DNA from: Pontederia crassipes
Lineage: Eukaryota; Streptophyta; Magnoliopsida; Commelinales; Pontederiaceae
Length of the DNA stretch: 64,000 bases
Direction: 5' to 3'
Assembly (NCBI GenBank): GCA_030549335.1
Contig: CM060197.1
Location: 19,108,501 to 19,172,500, forward strand
Positions 35,220 to 45,789 of this stretch are shown here, in pieces. Position 1 is the first letter of the stretch, and each line of letters begins with the position of its first letter. The notes beneath the pieces were generated by a model. It saw nothing but the letters and a program-made list of their open reading frames with translations, was not told the DNA's origin and ran no database searches. The position numbers and the translations under genes were made by a program.

Positions 35220-37420
35220 TTTTATGTTAGTCATAAATAATTTTCTTTACATTATTTTCATGAACGTTCTCTAAATTATTATAATTTTTCGCATCTAACT
35301 CCAAACTACGAATTTATTTATTTTTTATCCCTAAACTATCACGATTTTTACACTTAGTCATACCGTCTACTTCTATTATATTTTCCGTTACTTTTGATTT
35401 TTCTATTTATGAAAAGACTAAATTATCCCTCATTCGATAACACATCAATTAATAAAGAAAAAAAAAATGGAGGAGGATAATTTAGTCGTTGCATAAATGT
35501 TTATTTACCACTTTAATCCTCCCAAAGACTTTTTATTTTTTATATTTGTTATTTCATGTTTTTCCACTTTAATCTTTCCATAAATGGAAAAAAATTAAAA
35601 GTAATGAAAAATGTAACAAAATTAGATGAAAGTACTGAATTGAAAAAATCGTGATAGTTTAGAGATATAAAAAAAATAAATTCATAATTTAGGATTATAT
35701 ACAGAAAATCGGAATACTTTAATCCTCACAAAGACTTTTTTTATTTTTTATATTTTTTATTTCATGTTTTTCCATTTTAGTCTTTTCATAAATGAAAAAA
35801 ATTAAAAGTAACGGAAAACGTAATAGAATTAGACGAAAGTATTAAATTGGAAAAATCGTGATAGTTTAGGAATATAAAAAATAAATTCATAATTTAGGAT
35901 TAAATGCAAAAAATCGGAATACTTTAATCCTCCCAGAGACTTTTTTTATTTTTTATATTTGTTATTTCATGTTTTTCCATTTTAGTCTTTTCATAAATGG
36001 AAAAAAATTAAAAGTAACGGAAAACGTAACAAAATTAGACGAAAGTACTAAATTGGAAAAATCGTGATAGTTTAGGGATATAAAAAAATAAAATCATAAT
36101 TTGGGATTAAATGCATAAAATTGGAATACTTTAATCCTCCTAGAGACTTTTTATTTTTTATATTTGTTATTTCATGTTATTCCAATTTATTCTTTTCATA
36201 AATTGAAAAAAATTAAAAGTAACACAAAATTAAACGAAAGTACTAAAGTGGAAAAATCGTGATAGTTTAGAGATATAAAAAAATAAATTCATAATTTAGG
36301 ATTAAATGCAGAAAATCAGAATACTTTAATCCTCCCAGAGACTTTTTTATTTTTATATTTGTTATTTCATGTTTTCCACTTTAGTTTTTTCATAAATGGA
36401 AAAAAATTAAAAGTAACGAAAACGTAACAGAATTAGACAAAATTACTAAATTAGAAAAAATCATGATAGTTTAGCCATATAAAAAAATAAATTCATAATT
36501 TGGGATTAAATGCAAAAAATTGGAATACTTTAATCCTCCGAGAGACTTTTTATTTTTTATATTTGTTATTTCATGTTTTTTCACTTTAGTCTTTTCATAT
36601 GGGAAAAAAATTAAAAGTAACGAAAAACGGAATTAGACGAAAGTACTAAAGTGGAAAAATCGTGATAGTTTAGAGATATAAAAAAATAAATTCGTAATTT
36701 GAGATTAAATGCAGAAAATTGGAATATATGGATTATTTCCATAAACGTTCCCTAAACTATTGTAATTTTTTGCATCTAATTCCAAACTATGAATTTATTT
36801 TTTCTATCCCTAAATTATCACGATTTTTACACTTAGTCATACCGTCTACTTCTATTATGTTTTCCGTTACTTTTGATTTTTTTATTTATGAAAGACTAAA
36901 TTATCCCTCCTTCCATAACACATCAATTAATAAAGAAAAAAGAAAAAAATTGGAGGAGGATAATTTAGTCATTGCATAAATGTTTATTGACCACTTTAAT
37001 CCTCCCAGAGACTTTTTTATTTTTTTTATATTTGTTATTTCATATTTTTCCACTTATGTCTTTTCATAAATGGAAAAAAAAGTTAACGAAAAACGTAACA
37101 AAATTAGACGAAAGTACTAAAGTGGAAAAATCGTGATAGTTTAGGGATATAAAAAAATAAATTCATAATTTGGGATTAAATGCAAAAAATCGGAATACTT
37201 TAATCATCCGAGAGACTTTTTATTTTTATATTTGTTATTTCATGTTTTTCCACTTTAGTCTTTTCATAAATGGAAAAAAAAATTAAAAGTAACGAAAAAC
37301 GTAACAAAATTAGACGAAAGTACTAAAGTGGAAAAATCGTGATAGTTTAATTATATAAAAAAATAAATTCATAATTTAGGATTAAATGCAGAAAATCAAA
37401 ATAGTTTAAGTGAGGTTTAT
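35220..37420. repeat. MITE-derived array with eight ~205-bp units
   Basis: Two composite blocks. Each begins with a leader (35220-35510; 36720-36990) containing 'ccctaaactatcacgattttt' and 'taccgtctacttctatta'. Then come tandem units that start 'actttaatcctcccagagac' and end 'cgtgatagtttagggat...': six in block one (starts near 35511, 35715, 35921, 36127, 36323, 36527), two in block two (36990, 37196). The unit's second half is the inverse of part of the leader, so each block looks like a terminal-inverted-repeat element whose right end has been multiplied. Units are highly similar. No coding. Confidence 0.75.
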
Positions 37421-38199
37421 GCAAATAACCCTTAATATTTTAAATCTTTCTTGAACTATAATTATTTTTTGCATTTGAAATGATCTTCCTAAATTATATT
37501 ACGATTTTCACTTTGGTCCATCTATCTCATTTTTTTAACTTTTCTGTTATATTTTATTTATTCAATTTATTAAATGACTAACCTCAATAACATCCTAAGG
37601 TTGACAAATGAGATGAGCCACATCGGTCGGGCATTCTACCCAATACTGTTGCGTTTCAAGAATGACACGAAGACGACAGTGGCATGGAGGGCAGGGGCTG
37701 TGGCTGCGAGCATCCCCTTGCGACCGCCCTCCCCATGCCGGCGAGCTCCCAAGTCCTTAGGCGAGTCACCCCCGCTCGCTAACCCCCTCCGGTGGTCCTC
37801 ACTTGTAAAGCCCGGGCTCAAACAAGAATAAACAAATAATAAAATAAATATATATAACATTTATAATTTAGGTAATTTAAAAAATAACTAATATAGGAAG
37901 CTAAATTCTTATACAAGCCAGCTTTATATATGGTAAAAATAAATGAAAGGAATAAAAGAAAATAAAGGTAGGCCAACCAAAAGTTGACACATGGCTAAAG
38001 ATAAAAAAATAATTAATCCCTTCCTCCTTTCCCCCATTCCTCTTTCTCCCACTTGCCTGCATTGGGCATTGTACTTTCATACGTCCGGAATTGGTAAATC
38101 TATTGTGCGACGTACGAGTACAAGCATGCTTCTTTATAGGAACTAAAAGATACATGTTAAGGTTTAATCGCTCAACTATCTCTAGAGCGTATGTCATGT
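37421..38199. other. Unresolved intergenic/repeat DNA
   Basis: The first part resembles another AT-rich MITE end. A GC-rich patch at about 37620-37810 encodes nothing I recognise on either strand. TGTAAAGCCCGGGC at 37804 looks like the first bases of a Ty3/gypsy-type LTR, but no matching end could be assigned. Confidence 0.45.
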
Positions 38200-39318
38200 C
38201 TGTTAGGAATTCATGACAGCTCACACATGAGCCTACAAATGCTCAAATAATGTAACTCGTTATGCCCTAAATCTATTTTACAGCATAGCCAAGACAACAC
38301 ATGCTTGCTCTGCGCACATACACTATTTTCAACATAAGAAAATAGTTGACCATTTGTACGTGAAAGCTTAATGTAGCTCATAATAGTTCTTTCTCTCGCC
38401 ATCATGTTTTTTAATAGTGAACTAGCTGCTTTCCTAGACGTGGCTCGATAGGCTATTTTTATTTTTCACCTTTGAGTACCCCGCTAAAGTAGCAAGCACT
38501 AATTCCTTTCCTTAAGACATAATCAAGAGTCTAAGGGCACATGCAAATGAATCATCTGTTAGAGACTCACACCATGATGACCATCGAACTAATCAATTCA
38601 TCATGTCTCTCTAGGTCGACTTTGCACACTTGGTACTAAACACAAGTACTACGGTGGAGACTCCCACCGAAGGAGTGTATGTCTAGCTCTGTTTAGTTAT
38701 ACACCGCACAGACTTAAGTCCAATAGCTACATTTTAGCACCTGCCCGAGTTTTCAAATTACTCGCTGTCCTATAGCGCCACATTTGAATCTCGTATCTGA
38801 CCTCTCTCTCTTAATCGGGCGACATTGAGTTACTAAACCTCATATTTTAACAATCACACCATGACTCACATGGTTCATTCCGCTCGCTATCTTCATGAGC
38901 GCCGGAAATATTTGTTCGTGTGAGTGAACAAATCTAGGCCAGATCGACATATTTTTCACATGCATAACAAAACTTTACAACAATGAATTTATCAAAGGAA
39001 AAATAATCTTTTATTCATTAAAAATTTGAGTACATCATTACGTTTATAATCTACGCAGCCTTAAGGCATTTACATGTCTCAGGAATGGATCTCTTGGCAA
39101 TGGTTTTGGTGAACGGATCAACAACCATATTGTGCGTTGATATAAAGCTATGGCTGCTTGATTGTCACATTAAAGGATCATCTTGTTCATTGCATTATCA
39201 GAAATTCTTAGGTTTTGAATGAATCTTTTAAGCTATAAGGCCTCTTGTACTGTCACTGAATAAGCTATGAATTATGCCTCCATAGTTGACAGTGCCACAC
39301 AATCTTGTTTCTTGTTAC

Positions 39319-39953
39319 CACTACAAGAAAATTGCCATTTTCCGACGGGCAATTTCTGACGAATAGAAATCCGTCGCAATTTGTGACGGATTTTGCGACG
39401 GAAACGTTTTCGACGGTTACAACTGTCGGAAATGAAAATAATAAATTATGTAATTTGTTATATTATTATTTTATTTTTTGACCAATAGGAACATCGATAT
39501 TTCCGATGGATATCCATCTGTCGCAATTTTCGACGGTTACCACCGTCGAAAATGAAAATAATAAATTATGTAATTTGTTATATTATTATTTTATTTTTTG
39601 ACGATTAGGAACGTCGATATTTTTGACGTTCATAACCGTCGGTACATGTATAATAATATAATATGAGGAGTATTTTATTAATATAATTAGCGACAGTCCA
39701 AACCGTCATAATTTTCGATGGTTCCGACCGTCGGTAATAATTAGCGACAATTCAAACTGTCGATAAAATAAAAAATAAATATTATATATAACTAAATATA
39801 ATATTTTATTTTTATAATTAAATAATTTTTGACGGTCACAACTGTCGGTAACTTTAAAAATAATTAATATTTACTTTTCCAACAGTCAGATCCATCGGTA
39901 ATTAAAATTTTATTATCCATTTTTTTTCGTTTTCCCGCTTTCTCATCTTTCCA

Positions 39954-39988
<35 letters not shown>

Positions 39989-40738
39989 ATATATACCCAA
40001 TCCCATTATTTCTTCCCCCCCTCTCCCCTCTCTCTCCCTCTCCCTCTCCCTCTCCCTCTCCCTTCTCCCTTCTCCCTTCTCCCTGCCGGCGAGCCTCTCG
40101 ACTGGACGTCAAGCGTCGATCGTCGGCGTAGATCCCTCTCCTCTTCTCTCTCTCTCCCCGGCTCAGACCGCCAGGCAGTCGGATCCTGCCCCGCCGCTGG
40201 CAGTCGGATCGGCCGTCTGGCGGGCGAATCCAGCCGCGGGCGGCCGGATCCAGCCGTGAGCGGCCGGATCGGTTGCCTGGCGGCCGTATCCGATCGCTCG
40301 ATCGCTGGCGGCCGGAACTCGGTCGTTGGCCGCTAACTTTCGGATTGCCGCCGGCCGTCAGTGGCCGGCTAATTTTTTTTATATTATAAAATCTTTTGTG
40401 ATGGTTTTGACCGTTGAGACTTCGACGGTCGCGCGACGATCGTCGAGAGTTCGACGGTCGCGCGACGACCGTCGAAATTTTCGACAGTTGCTACCGCCGA
40501 TATTTGCATTGGTTGATCGTCGAAGTTTCGACGATTTCGTTGACCGTCGCAAATATCGGCTCTCGTGACCGTCAAAATTTCCCGCATTTTTTTCAACCGT
40601 CGAAAATTGATTTGCGACGACCATTTTTTCTGACGAATCGATTCCGTTGAAAAAACCGTCGAAAATGATGTTTTCGATGGTTTTCGAGAAAATTACAAAT
40701 GGTCAAAACCGTATGTAGTCCCCATATTTCCTGTAGTG
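39319..40738. mobile_element. CACTA-2, small non-autonomous CACTA transposon
   Basis: The ends are CACTACAAGAAAATTGCC and the inverse ...ATATTTCCTGTAGTG, with target duplication TAC (39316-39318, 40739-40741). Many GACGGT/ACCGTC motifs fill both subterminal zones (for example cgacggttac, accgtcgaaa), as expected for CACTA binding sites. A 120-bp tandem duplication is near the left end (39411 and 39531). The centre (about 39990-40370) is a CT microsatellite-like run followed by GC-rich repeats of 'ggccggatc'. At 1420 bp it has no transposase. It interrupts the copia RNase H region and is younger than that element. Confidence 0.92.
40020..40375. repeat. CT-rich tract and GGCCGGATC repeats in CACTA-2
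   Basis: (CTCTCC)n/(CTTCTCC)n tract followed by diverged copies of 'agccg.gggcggccggatc'. Openness of frames here is compositional. Confidence 0.7.
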
Positions 40739-40741
40739 TAC

Positions 40742-42115
40742 TCCAAGTAACAGCACCATTGCTAAGCAAGAAAGTGTATCCGGAGGTGGATTTCGTTCAT
40801 CAACGTCACTAGCCCAATCGACATCGGTGAGTCCAGTAAGTTGTAAACTTCCTCCATGATAGCACAGTGCAAGATCTGTAGTACTCTTGAGGTATCTGTA
40901 GTACGTCTTCACCGCCTTCCAATGTTGACATCTTAGATTAGCATGATATCGACTAACTAGGCCCACGACAAAAAATATGTCCGGCCGAGTACATATCATA
41001 TTGTACATCAGGCTGTCGACCACACTCGCATAAGAAACATTGAACATTTCCTTTTGTTCCTCTAGAGTTTTTGGGCACAATTCCAAGCTTAGAACCTCGC
41101 CTTTCATAATAGGAGTGTGAATTGGTTTGCAACCATCCATGCGGAATCGTTCCAAAACTTTTTTCATATATGATTCTTGCGATGAAGCAAGGAGTCATTT
41201 GGAACGGTCATGTTGGATCTTCACACCCAGTATGTAGGCTGGTTCACCCATGTCCTTCATCTCAAACATGGTGGACAACCATTGCTTAATGGTAATGACA
41301 AAATCTCAATTATTTCTAGCTATTAGAATGTCGTCTACATATAACGTTAGGATAGCAAAATTGTCCTCGGACTTATGAACATACACACAGTGGCCTTCAT
41401 CAATCATGTTAAAATCGTACAAAATGATTGATTGATGGAATTTAAGATCTAGATGATTTTTTAGTCCATAAACGGACTGACATAGTCTGCAAACTTTGCG
41501 CTCTTCTCCTTTTATAACGAAACCTTGAGGTTGCTCCATGTAAATTTCCTCATATAGTTCTCCATTGAGAAATGTGATTTTTACATCAATCTGATATAAT
41601 TTTAAGTCCATATATGAGACTATAGCTAATATTACGCGAATTGAAGCAAACCTTACAACAGGTGCAAAAGTTTCTTCATAGTCAATACCCACTGTTTGGG
41701 TGAAGCCTTTTGCCACTAGGCGGGCTTTATATCTTTCAATTGATTCATCCATGCCACGTTTAATTTTGAGAACCCATTTGTTCCCAATTACCTTACGACT
41801 TGTCGAGAGATCAACCAAGTCCCATACTTGATTTTTCTGCATGGACACTAACTCTTCATCCATTGCCTTAATACATTCTTCCTTAGCAGGGGATGAGAGA
41901 GCCCCTTTGATAGATTTTGGCTCAAGTTCATCTTCCAAACTTACTATGTTGACCTCATGTGGTCCATGTTCATGCAGCCCTTCACGTTTTCTAGTAGTCC
42001 GTCGAAGAAAACTTTCAGGTTGGTCAGTTGGCGGTTGCAAATCTCTCCCACTCGGATCAAGCTGTGGGACGAAGAAGACAAACTCCTCAACAGGTTGATC
42101 CACTTGTGCTGCCAA
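40742..42115 (-). pseudogene. Copia reverse transcriptase / RNase H region
   Basis: Clear copia RT motifs: WDLVDL, KWVLKIKR, YKARLVAKGFTQ, DYEETFAPVVR, FLNGELYEEIYMEQPQGF and the catalytic LYVDDILIA, then the linker to RNase H (YLKSTTDLALCY, DWASD). The RNase H end (ALSTMEA-like) lies beyond CACTA-2 near 39080-39318. Broken. Fossil part of the element above. Confidence 0.85.
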
Positions 42116-42297
42116 CTTAGGATCTTCTTCTTCATTTAGGAGAAGTCCCTTGTCTATCTCGCCTTGTTTTTGAAGGTTTTACAATATCTTATAAAGATAC
42201 ATTTCTTCCCTTTAGGACACAAACTCCCATACTTATGCGAGTTGTTTAGAACATAGGCTGCGCAACCCCAAGGGCGCAAATAACTAAGGTTAGACTT

Positions 42298-42700
42298 TCA
42301 ACCTGTCCAAAGTTCATAAGGTATGGTAGGAATGGATTTTGAAGATACACGATTTAAAATATAGGCAACAGTCAATAGTGCATCTCCCCAATACGAAATC
42401 GAAAGATTTGCTTGCGCCATCATAGATTGAAACATATCAAATAAGGTACGATTCCGTCTTTCTGCAACACTATTTTGTTGCGGAGTTCTTGGTACTGTTA
42501 GTTGTCTAATTATACTTTTTGAATAAGTCTGAGAGATATTCGCGTTCACGATCGGTTCGCAAGGCTTTAATCTTGCGATCCACTTGATTCTCTGCCATGT
42601 TCATGAATCGTACAAAATAATCCAAGGCTTCGGACTTATGAGAAATCAAGTATACAACACCTTAATGTGAATAATCATCTATAAATGTGATAAAATAAGA
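42298..42700 (-). pseudogene. Copia integrase region
   Basis: Shows TPQQNSVAERRNRTL, which holds the catalytic glutamate context of copia integrases, and YWGDALLTVAYILNRV. Decayed on both sides. Confidence 0.8.
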
Positions 42701-42916
42701 AAAATTGTGTCTTGCGTGAACATTCATCGGACCACATATGTCTGAATGGATTAATTGTAATGGGTACTCAGCGCATTTTCCTTTCGCAAATGGTGTTCTT
42801 GTTTTTTCCAACTATATTCCTCACAGGTTGGAAGATCAACTTTGAGGCCTTCTCTAGCAAGTTTATTCATTTTATATTGACCAATATCCGAGTCTAGCAT
42901 GCCAAATGTTGGCACT

Positions 42917-43660
42917 TTAATTCACATCAACAGATGATATAAAAGAATAACTATCATCAACATATGCTATATTTAAAATATAGAAACCATTATTGAGAAA
43001 ATTATTGCATAGAAGAACATTGTCAAGACATATTGTCATTTGTTTCATCTGGAAACTTATTACATAACCAGATTTGTCTAATGCTGACATAGAAAATAAA
43101 TTTTGTCTAAAATCTAGAGCATATAGAACGTCACGAAGATAAAGAATTTGGCCATTGTGAAGTTCTAACTTACACGATCCAATGCCTTTAACTTTAACTC
43201 TTTTGTTGTTTCCAATGTAAATCCATTTGCTCCCCGCACTTATTCCGCGAAATTCCACGAAGGCCCCGCGATCTCTTGCTACTTGGTCGGTGGCTCCTGA
43301 ATCTGCAATCCACGAAGAATGAGTTTCAACAATTAAGGCACAACTAGAGACATAAGAAAAATAATCGTGGTTAGGACAAACCTTCTTCGGGTCAATGCAA
43401 TCATGAACGAAGTGACCACATTTGCTACAATTATAGCATTTAACTTTAATCATGTCTATCTTGCCACCACATTTATCATGTTTGCGCTGGTGGCCGTGGG
43501 ACATAAGAAAAAGAATCGTGGTTAGGACAAACCTTTTTCGGCTCAGTGCAATCACAAGCGAAATGACCAAGTTTGCTACAATTGTAGGATTTGACTTTAT
43601 TCATGTCTATCTTGCCATCACGTTTATCATGTTTGCGCTGATGGCCTTGGGCTTTCTTTT
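42917..43660 (-). pseudogene. Copia zinc knuckle and protease region
   Basis: A CCHC knuckle (CYNCSKCGHF) precedes the protease active site (SWIADSGAT). The knuckle segment is present twice in tandem: about 43349-43499 and 43500-43650, period 151 bp, each with its own CCHC-like string. Fossil. Confidence 0.8.
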
Positions 43661-43824
43661 GTCCAGCATCTCCACTCTTTTTATTGGGTTGCAACTTATG
43701 CGACCTTTTTCTCTTGGATTGGGAGCCATCTTTTTGTCCACCATTTTCAGCAACTAATGTTTCAGACGATTGATTCATGGCTTGAAGGGCTTCATCCTCC
43801 ATTTCAATGTGGTGAGCAGCTTGG

Positions 43825-44367
43825 TCAAAAGTTCTCACACTTTCGTTGTACATCAAGTTCCCAACTTTTAGGAAGAGAGCGGATCATAGCCTGCAACTGT
43901 TGCTCGTCATCGAGCACTTGTCCTACACTTTTAAGTTCACGGATCATGTGAATCTCCTGAATATGCTCCCTCATCGTATGATTTGGTCGCTTCTGATAAG
44001 AGTCAAACTTGATCGTGAGCATTTGGCGCTTGGTGGTTGTGGTGACCCCATACTTATTGCGGAGCACCGCCCACATTTCGAATGTTATCTTATAGACTTC
44101 AAATTCACACAAAAGGTAATTGTTCATCATGCTCAGCAACGTAATGCGAGCAATGCGATTATTTTTGGTCCAGGCTTGATATGCCTTCATGTCCCTCTGG
44201 CGGTGGGTATTGTTTCCAAGTGCAGGTTCATTGACAACATGGTTAATGGTCTTCAAGACATCTTGTTCTTCTAAAAGATATTGGACCTTGCGGTGCCAAA
44301 TATCATAATGATCGCCATTGAGCTTTTCATTCTTGTTTAGATTAACAATTATTGTTTTAGAACCCAT
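43825..44367 (-). pseudogene. Copia gag (capsid) region
   Basis: Typical plant copia gag start (KLNGDHYDIWHRKVQYLL) with the later landmarks FEMWAVLRNKYG and REHIQEIHMI. Fossil. Confidence 0.8.
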
Positions 44368-45785
44368 GGTTTAGTTTGGTCACAAAAAAGTAGGAGAAAT
44401 CAGTGTTGTGCATGTTCGAATTTTGTTTGCAAACAACATAAAACAATGAAAAAACAATATTCATGAAGTAGTAACATCGAGAAGTCGTTAAACTCTTTCT
44501 CATCTCCTACTATCTCCAAAAAATATTATCATTCATTATTTTAATAATGCGACAAAATTAATCTAAATGTTTGAATTTTAAATCAGCACATAATTCAAAA
44601 TTTTCTACTCTATACATTTTGAATCAACTTATAATTCAAAACTACCGAAATTCATTTCGTGCGGTGCACCAAATTATTTCTAATATGATCACGACAATCA
44701 GGACTAGTACAATGGGAGCTCTTTCCCGAAGACTGCCAATAAATAACCACGTACCATCATTCGCCTCGACATCACATCAGAAAAAATTGTGCTACCACTA
44801 TCACACATCAACCCTATTTATAGAGACTACGTTGACCATGCACCAGGTCAGTTCCTTGGATCCTTTCTAGACATGCATTTCGGATCACGCACCACTCAAC
44901 AGAAAGACATTGGTTATTGTGACAATATTTGAATCTCAAGGTGACTTAGTCCTACAAAAGAACTACCTATGTTTCATGTTTTCTTTAATTATCTATAGTT
45001 TTTATAACTAGGGCAACTAATTATTTTTATTATAGGCTTGCATGAAACATGGATTTCAGCACATATCCAAAATTAATATTGTCATCTTAATTAATTCTCA
45101 CAAAATGAATAAATTTTAATTTAATCAATTTCAAATCAATTTGAAATCCTAGGCAAGTTATCATGCTTAACAAGATTAGACATACCAATTTTAATTTTAA
45201 CACATAGTCAAAATTTTAATCACAGAAATAAATATCATTATAAAATACATAAATGAAAATATTTATTTCATGCATGATAACATATTTAATAGGCAATATT
45301 TGATATTGACATGCAAATCTAATCATTTAATTTAATGCTTTAAATCAACAAATAATTTCCTTTTAATAACATTAAATTGCATGCAATATTACAGAAAAAA
45401 ATTCTAAGGAAAAAATAGATTTTTTTCTAATTTTCGAGATTCTATAGTAGATATTTTCTATTTTCGGATTATTTTAAAATTCTAGCGAAAATTAGAAAAG
45501 AAAGAATTGTTTATGGGCCTTGCACTCAAAATTGGGCTTTCCAACGGGCCTTGTGCTTGCTAGAACAGTTTTCTTTTCTTTTCTATTTTTTTTGCTGCAA
45601 TGTATGCAGAATAAAAAAATCCAAAAAATTTGCTCAAATATTAAAATAAATTCGAAAAAAATATAATATGGTCTAGATTCATCCATAATATATTTATGAT
45701 GACAAAGTCTATTTTGCCCCTCAGATGTAGTCATACAACTGATATGCACAGATCACAAAAATAATAACAAAATTTACTTTGTCCC
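44368..45785 (-). other. Upstream region of the copia element, LTR not delimited
   Basis: AT-rich DNA without genes. CTATAAATAGGG on the minus strand at about 44812-44823 is a good TATA box placed to drive the copia gag, so part of the 5' LTR is probably here. No primer site or repeat partner on the other side of the element was found. Confidence 0.45.
44815..44823 (-). promoter_or_regulatory. Candidate TATA box of the copia LTR
   Basis: CTATAAATA on minus, about 450 bp upstream of gag. Confidence 0.45.
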
Positions 45786-45789
45786 TCCG

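Larger units (their letters stand above)
38200..44367 (-). mobile_element. Ty1/copia retrotransposon, broken, with CACTA-2 inside
   Basis: Transcribed leftwards. From right to left: gag, zinc knuckle, protease, integrase, reverse transcriptase and RNase H, the copia order (integrase before RT). The coding parts run from 44367 to about 39080. CACTA-2 (39319-40738) sits in the RNase H region. The remainder to about 38200 is taken as 3' region. LTR pairs could not be identified, so the outer limits are open; promoter-like sequence lies upstream at about 44.8 kb. The coding region has several breaks besides the insertion. Fossil. Confidence 0.8.

Noticed and set aside
37804-38060. Possible start of another LTR (TGTAAAGCCCGGGC)
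   Set aside because: Looks LTR-like, but no matching end, partner LTR or target duplication could be found, so it is not called as an element.
44571-44870. A 99-codon plus-strand frame upstream of the copia gag
   Set aside because: Antisense to the probable copia LTR, which has a good TATA box on the other strand; no similarity recognised.
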